From Rhodospirillales bacterium (lineage in GTDB: Bacteria; Pseudomonadota; Alphaproteobacteria; ATCC43930; CGMCC-115725): 8,545 bases of DNA. The notes under the pieces are model-generated. The model had not been told where the DNA came from, did no database searches, and saw only the letters and a list, made by a program, of their open reading frames with translations. The translations under genes were made by a program, and so were the position numbers. The stretch is taken from the NCBI GenBank assembly GCA_015654725.1, contig JAATGI010000220.1, positions 1-8,545 of the forward strand, in the 5' to 3' direction. This document shows positions 6,220 through 8,545 of this stretch, piece by piece. Numbering within the stretch: the first letter of the stretch is position 1; each line of letters begins with the position of its first letter.

Positions 6220-7050
6220 TCAAATTTTTTCTTTTGCCAACGCCGCGAAGGGTATCGGCGCGATCCCTCGTCGCTTCAGCAGCGCCACGATCTCGGGATC
6301 GATCAGCGCCTCGTATTCGGCGCGGCCGTCCTCCGTCGAGGGATGGCAATAAATCTCGGTCACGCCGTCCGGCAGGCGCGCGATCAACCTGGCCATTTTT
6401 TCGCTTTGCATATCGCCGGTATCGCTCAACCCGAATTGCCAATCGTTATGGGCGATGCCGGCGCGATCGAGCTTTTGCCTGAGCCGCGCGGTGAAACCGC
6501 CGAGCAATAATTTATTCGCGATCCGGATGGAAAACCGATCGCGCACCGCCCACCAGGTCGCCCATGCCGGCTCGCGCGGCACGCGCACGGCGCGGACGCC
6601 GAATTCGGGCGCAAGGCTCAGCAAAATGTCCCGGACCACGGGATGAAAATGGAAATGGTGATGCGCGTTGACATGATCGAGCGCGAGGCCGGTGGCGTGA
6701 AAGGCTTCGAGCTGGGCGCGGATTTCCGCTTCGGCCTGGCCGCGCACGGCGGCGCCGAAATAAAGCCGGGCGCCGAGACCGGCAACATCGTTCGGAAACA
6801 GGCCGGAAGAATCGACCAGATCGGGCAATCGTTCCGGCGGCAACACCGGCTTGCCGTCGACGAGAACCAGATGCAGCCCCACGCCCAGCCTCGGCATGGT
6901 CCGCGCGCGCCCAACCGCGTCCGCCGCCGCCGCGCCCGCGACCATCAAGCTCGCGGCCGACAAAATGCCGCCCCGGTGCCCGTTCTCGATCGCCTCATTG
7001 ACCGCGAGCGACATGCCGAAATCGTCGGCGGTGACGATGAGTTGTTTCAA
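6220..7050 (-). CDS. hpnK: Hopanoid-associated YdjC/ChbG-family deacetylase HpnK
   Basis: HpnK belongs to the YdjC/ChbG carbohydrate deacetylase fold. In bacteria studied for hopanoid head groups it is assigned removal of the acetyl group from N-acetylglucosaminyl bacteriohopanetetrol, between glycosyltransferase HpnI and radical-SAM enzyme HpnJ. Visible are the metal/catalytic motif VTADDFGMS with Asp9 and Asp10, GVGLHLVLVDGKPVLPPE (56-73) with His60, the His-rich LDHVNAHHHFHFHP (124-137), GVRAVRVPREPAW (151-163) and EIYCHPSTED (232-241) with His236. The 276-residue length is normal. The start is TTG, supported by GGAAG six bases upstream (7057-7061 on the plus strand) and by family N-termini of the form MK-LIVTADDFG. 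The last codons and the stop come from the repeat element downstream. It is divergent from hpnL. HpnI and HpnJ are not in the window. A general ChbG-like deacetylase is the alternative. Confidence 0.87.
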   Translation of the reverse strand: MKQLIVTADDFGMSLAVNEAIENGHRGGILSAASLMVAGAAAADAVGRARTMPRLGVGLHLVLVDGKPVLPPERLPDLVDSSGLFPNDVAGLGARLYFGAAVRGQAEAEIRAQLEAFHATGLALDHVNAHHHFHFHPVVRDILLSLAPEFGVRAVRVPREPAWATWWAVRDRFSIRIANKLLLGGFTARLRQKLDRAGIAHNDWQFGLSDTGDMQSEKMARLIARLPDGVTEIYCHPSTEDGRAEYEALIDPEIVALLKRRGIAPIPFAALAKEKI

Positions 7051-7118
7051 TTTTGGCTTCCAAGCGTTTCGATGCGTCGATAAAGTTCTACTCGATCTCG
7101 ATCATTCAATGTTTCTCG

Positions 7119-7141
7119 CCCTCCCCCATCAAGGGGGAGGG
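7119..7141. repeat. Perfect palindromic hairpin in the hpnK-hpnL divergent region
   Basis: CCCTCCCCC, loop ATCAA, GGGGGAGGG form an uninterrupted 9-bp stem. The sequence resembles the CTCCCCC...GGGGGAG intergenic repeats common in alphaproteobacterial genomes. It lies between two divergent starts, so it is not an ordinary terminator for either gene; if transcribed it would sit in the 5' leader of hpnK or hpnL. Confidence 0.65.
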
Positions 7142-7201
7142 TGTCAACCCGACGCTCTACCCTCGCTCCGGCACCGGGTTTCTCCTAAGCTCGCGCGGCG
7201 C

Positions 7202-8215
7202 ATGAAGATTCCCACCCTGATCGCCTGGGCGGCCGGCGCGGCGTTGCTGGCGGCGTTGATCGCCCTCAACGGCGCGACCCATCTCCTCGACACCGTCGCG
7301 GCGCTCGGCTGGTGGCTCGTGCCAGTGATCGCTTTTCATGCCGTGCCGTTATCGCTCGACACGCGCGCCTGGCAAATCTTGTTCGCGACGCCACCGCGGT
7401 TTTCGCGGCTGTTGCGCGCGATTTGGATCGGCGAAGGCGTCAACGGCCTGTTTCCGGTGCCGCATCTGGGCGAGTTGCTGCGCGCGCGCATGGCTTGGCG
7501 CATGACCGAGACGAGCGACGGCGTCGCCACGGTCGTGGTCGATCTGACCCTGGCGATTACCACCGAGGCCTTGTTCGCGCTGATCGGCCTCGCCCTGTTC
7601 AGCGCCGTCCCCGATACCGGCGGCACGGTGCGAATTCTGCTGCCGGCGATGGCGCTCATTGGCGCGAGCGCCCTCGCCTTTTATTTTTTGCAGCGCGCCG
7701 GACTGTTCACCCTGGCGAGCCGGATCCTGCATCGCTGGTCGGAAACCGCGCGGCGCGGTTTCGCCTTGGGCAGCGCCGAGGCGCTCGACGCCGCGCTGCG
7801 CGCGGTCTACCGCCGCCGCGGCCCGGTGATCCGGTCGGCGCTGTGGCGCCTCATCGGCTGGATCGCCGGGGCAGGCGAAACCTGGCTGGTCTTTTATGCC
7901 TTGGGAAAGCCGATTGGCGTCGCCGAAGCCATTATCATCGAAAGCCTGGGGCATGCCGCGCGCACCGCTGCGTTCTTCATCCCGGGCGGGCTGGGCGTTC
8001 AGGACGGCGCGTTCCTGTTGCTGGGTTCGGCGCTGGGATTGGGGCCCGATGCCGGCTTGGCGCTGGCCCTGACCAAGCGTTTCAGGGAATTCGTCTTGGG
8101 CCTGCCCGCCCTCACCACCGGATACATGCTGGAGGCGCGACAATTGATCGCGCATGTCGCGGACGGGGAAAAAACCGCTGGGCGGGAACGATCCTCGTTC
8201 GAAACGCATAGTTAG
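7202..8215 (+). CDS. hpnL: Hopanoid-associated integral membrane protein HpnL (lysylphosphatidylglycerol synthase TM-like)
   Basis: This 337-residue polytopic inner-membrane protein is of the family that shares its transmembrane region with lysylphosphatidylglycerol synthase/flippase. Hydrophobic segments are visible at about 5-22, 33-50, 108-135, 143-163, 213-233, 255-280 and 284-308. Motifs are IGEGVNGLFPVPHLGELLRA (76-95), FFIPGGLGVQDGAF (258-271) and LALALTKRFREFVLG (286-300), the last two typical of the family. HpnL proteins are often encoded with hopanoid genes, but their function is not established; lipid transport is a plausible guess. The ATG at 7202 was chosen because the hydrophobic N-terminus begins there; upstream in-frame sequence runs through a palindromic repeat. 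No clear ribosome binding site precedes it. The C-terminal tail after 315 is polar and Arg/Ser-rich. The gene is divergent from hpnK across 151 bp and may be transcribed with the downstream glycosyltransferase. Confidence 0.82.
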   Translation: MKIPTLIAWAAGAALLAALIALNGATHLLDTVAALGWWLVPVIAFHAVPLSLDTRAWQILFATPPRFSRLLRAIWIGEGVNGLFPVPHLGELLRARMAWRMTETSDGVATVVVDLTLAITTEALFALIGLALFSAVPDTGGTVRILLPAMALIGASALAFYFLQRAGLFTLASRILHRWSETARRGFALGSAEALDAALRAVYRRRGPVIRSALWRLIGWIAGAGETWLVFYALGKPIGVAEAIIIESLGHAARTAAFFIPGGLGVQDGAFLLLGSALGLGPDAGLALALTKRFREFVLGLPALTTGYMLEARQLIAHVADGEKTAGRERSSFETHS

Positions 8216-8253
8216 GGCTGGAAGTACCGCTTGACCGGAGCCCCGAAACATCA

Positions 8254-8299
8254 TTAACCAGTTTACCAATTTACCCTGGCTTTGACGGCATCATTTACC
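8254..8299. promoter_or_regulatory. 8-bp-phased TTTACC-like repeats, possible regulator sites
   Basis: TTAACC (8254), TTTACC (8262), TTTACC (8270) and TTTACC (8294) all start at multiples of 8 bp from each other, with two intervening 8-bp steps lacking the motif. The cluster is AT-rich against a GC-rich background and lies 100-145 bp before the probable glycosyltransferase start. TTAACC resembles the half-site of the alphaproteobacterial cell-cycle regulator CtrA, but that match is weak evidence. No confident -35/-10 pair was found, although TTGACG stands at 8282-8287. Confidence 0.4.
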
Positions 8300-8398
8300 A
8301 CAAAATCGGGATGATCTATCGCCTGTCTGCCCATTCAAATGTCGTGAGCCTGCTCTATCCCGGCGAAAAACATGGATGCGCGTGCCTTTGGGGTCCCG

Positions 8399-8545
8399 AT
8401 GTCTCGGATGAACGATAGCCACCCCCGGCTGCGGATCGGCGTCTTGGTGGATTTGCCCTTGGGCGCCGGGGCGGGCGGTCATGTCCGATGCTGGGAGCGG
8501 CTCGCCGACGCGGCGCGGCAGTTCCCCGACGATCTCGATCTCACC
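8399..8545 (+). CDS. Probable glycosyltransferase, N-terminal part, cut by the window edge
   Basis: An open frame runs to the right edge without a stop and shows 49 codons from this start. The visible sequence after a short polar leader is RIGVLVDLPLGAGAGGHVRC followed by WERLADAARQFP. A first beta strand, then a Gly-rich loop with GGHV and a helix, is typical of the N-terminal Rossmann domain of GT-B (family 4-like) glycosyltransferases. Three in-frame ATGs are possible, at 8372, 8399 and 8408. I prefer 8399 because GGGG ends five bases before it, but 8408 is equally close to the start of the fold. It lies 183 bp after hpnL on the same strand, so it could act on a membrane lipid or polysaccharide, but the substrate cannot be told. 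Family assignment from so short a piece is tentative. Confidence 0.6.
   Translation, partial: MSRMNDSHPRLRIGVLVDLPLGAGAGGHVRCWERLADAARQFPDDLDLT

Larger units (their letters stand above)
6031..6230. repeat. Nested palindromic repeat element (REPIN/MITE-like) between convergent genes
   Basis: The outer arms are imperfect inverted repeats of about 38 bp. The left arm (6031-6068) reads AAAAATTTGAACCGCCAAGG then CGCCAAGACGCGAAGAAA. The right arm (6192-6229), read on the minus strand, is AAAAATTTGAACCGCCAAGA then CGCCAAGACCCCAAGAAA. I count about four mismatches. Each arm contains short tandem CGCCAAG-type units. Inside lies a second perfect inverted repeat, CATCCACGA (6111-6119) and TCGTGGATG (6150-6158), and two GC-rich hairpins. 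The left arm begins right after the acyl-CoA dehydrogenase stop, and the right arm supplies the last codons and the stop of hpnK. It has no coding capacity of its own. It looks like a non-autonomous palindromic repeat of the kind mobilised in trans by TnpA_REP/RAYT proteins, but that link is inference. Confidence 0.8.

Noticed and set aside
6031..6230. CRISPR array considered because of repeated CGCCAAG units and inverted repeats
   Set aside because: The units are adjacent tandem copies without spacers of constant length, and the overall structure is an inverted pair, not direct repeats separated by unique spacers.
7349..8269. Minus-strand open frame of 306 codons opposite hpnL
   Set aside because: Gln/Arg/Gly-rich composition with no hydrophobic segments or domain; it is a shadow of the membrane protein gene.
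8291..8482. Minus-strand 63-codon frame and a plus-strand 36-codon frame (8311-8421) near the right edge
   Set aside because: Both overlap the start of the probable glycosyltransferase, have no ribosome binding site or recognisable sequence, and are short enough to arise by chance.

Overview
The window is ordinary, densely coded chromosomal DNA from a high-GC bacterium, most likely an alphaproteobacterium close to the Rhodospirillales. This rests on the gene order miaA-ilvB-ilvH beside a divergent serB, the hopanoid genes hpnK and hpnL, alphaproteobacterial-type protein sequences, and palindromic intergenic repeats of the REP type. It is a call from recognised families and gene order, not from a database search.

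Layout. (1) Positions 1-3031, minus strand: miaA (tRNA dimethylallyltransferase), ilvB (acetolactate synthase large subunit) and the first part of ilvH (small subunit), which runs off the left edge. (2) Positions 3032-3158: a short divergent region largely filled by an inverted pair of REP-like repeats. (3) Positions 3159-4043, plus strand: serB (phosphoserine phosphatase). Its stop codon overlaps that of a convergent P-loop sulfotransferase-family gene (4040-4711, minus). (4) Positions 4825-6030, plus strand: an acyl-CoA dehydrogenase of the ACAD10/ACAD11 type, divergent from the sulfotransferase across a 113-bp gap that holds a possible operator. (5) Positions 6031-6230: a nested palindromic repeat element between two convergent genes, which also provides the stop codon of the next gene. 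(6) Positions 6220-7050, minus strand: hpnK, a YdjC/ChbG-fold deacetylase linked to hopanoid head-group synthesis. (7) Positions 7202-8215, plus strand: hpnL, a polytopic membrane protein. (8) Positions 8216-8398: a gap with 8-bp-phased TTTACC-like repeats, then the start of a probable glycosyltransferase that runs off the right edge.

Functionally there are three themes. Amino-acid synthesis is covered by the branched-chain entry enzyme IlvBH and the last step of serine synthesis, SerB. Acyl-CoA metabolism is represented by the dehydrogenase, possibly linked to the sulfotransferase. Membrane or envelope lipids are represented by hpnK and hpnL, perhaps with the glycosyltransferase.

I see no CRISPR array, prophage, transposase, tRNA, rRNA or defence system. 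The points most worth a second look are the two palindromic repeat elements, the Asp-to-Glu changes in metal-binding motifs of both IlvB and SerB, the divergent sulfotransferase/acyl-CoA dehydrogenase pair, and the phased repeats before the glycosyltransferase. None of them amounts to clear evidence of an undescribed system.
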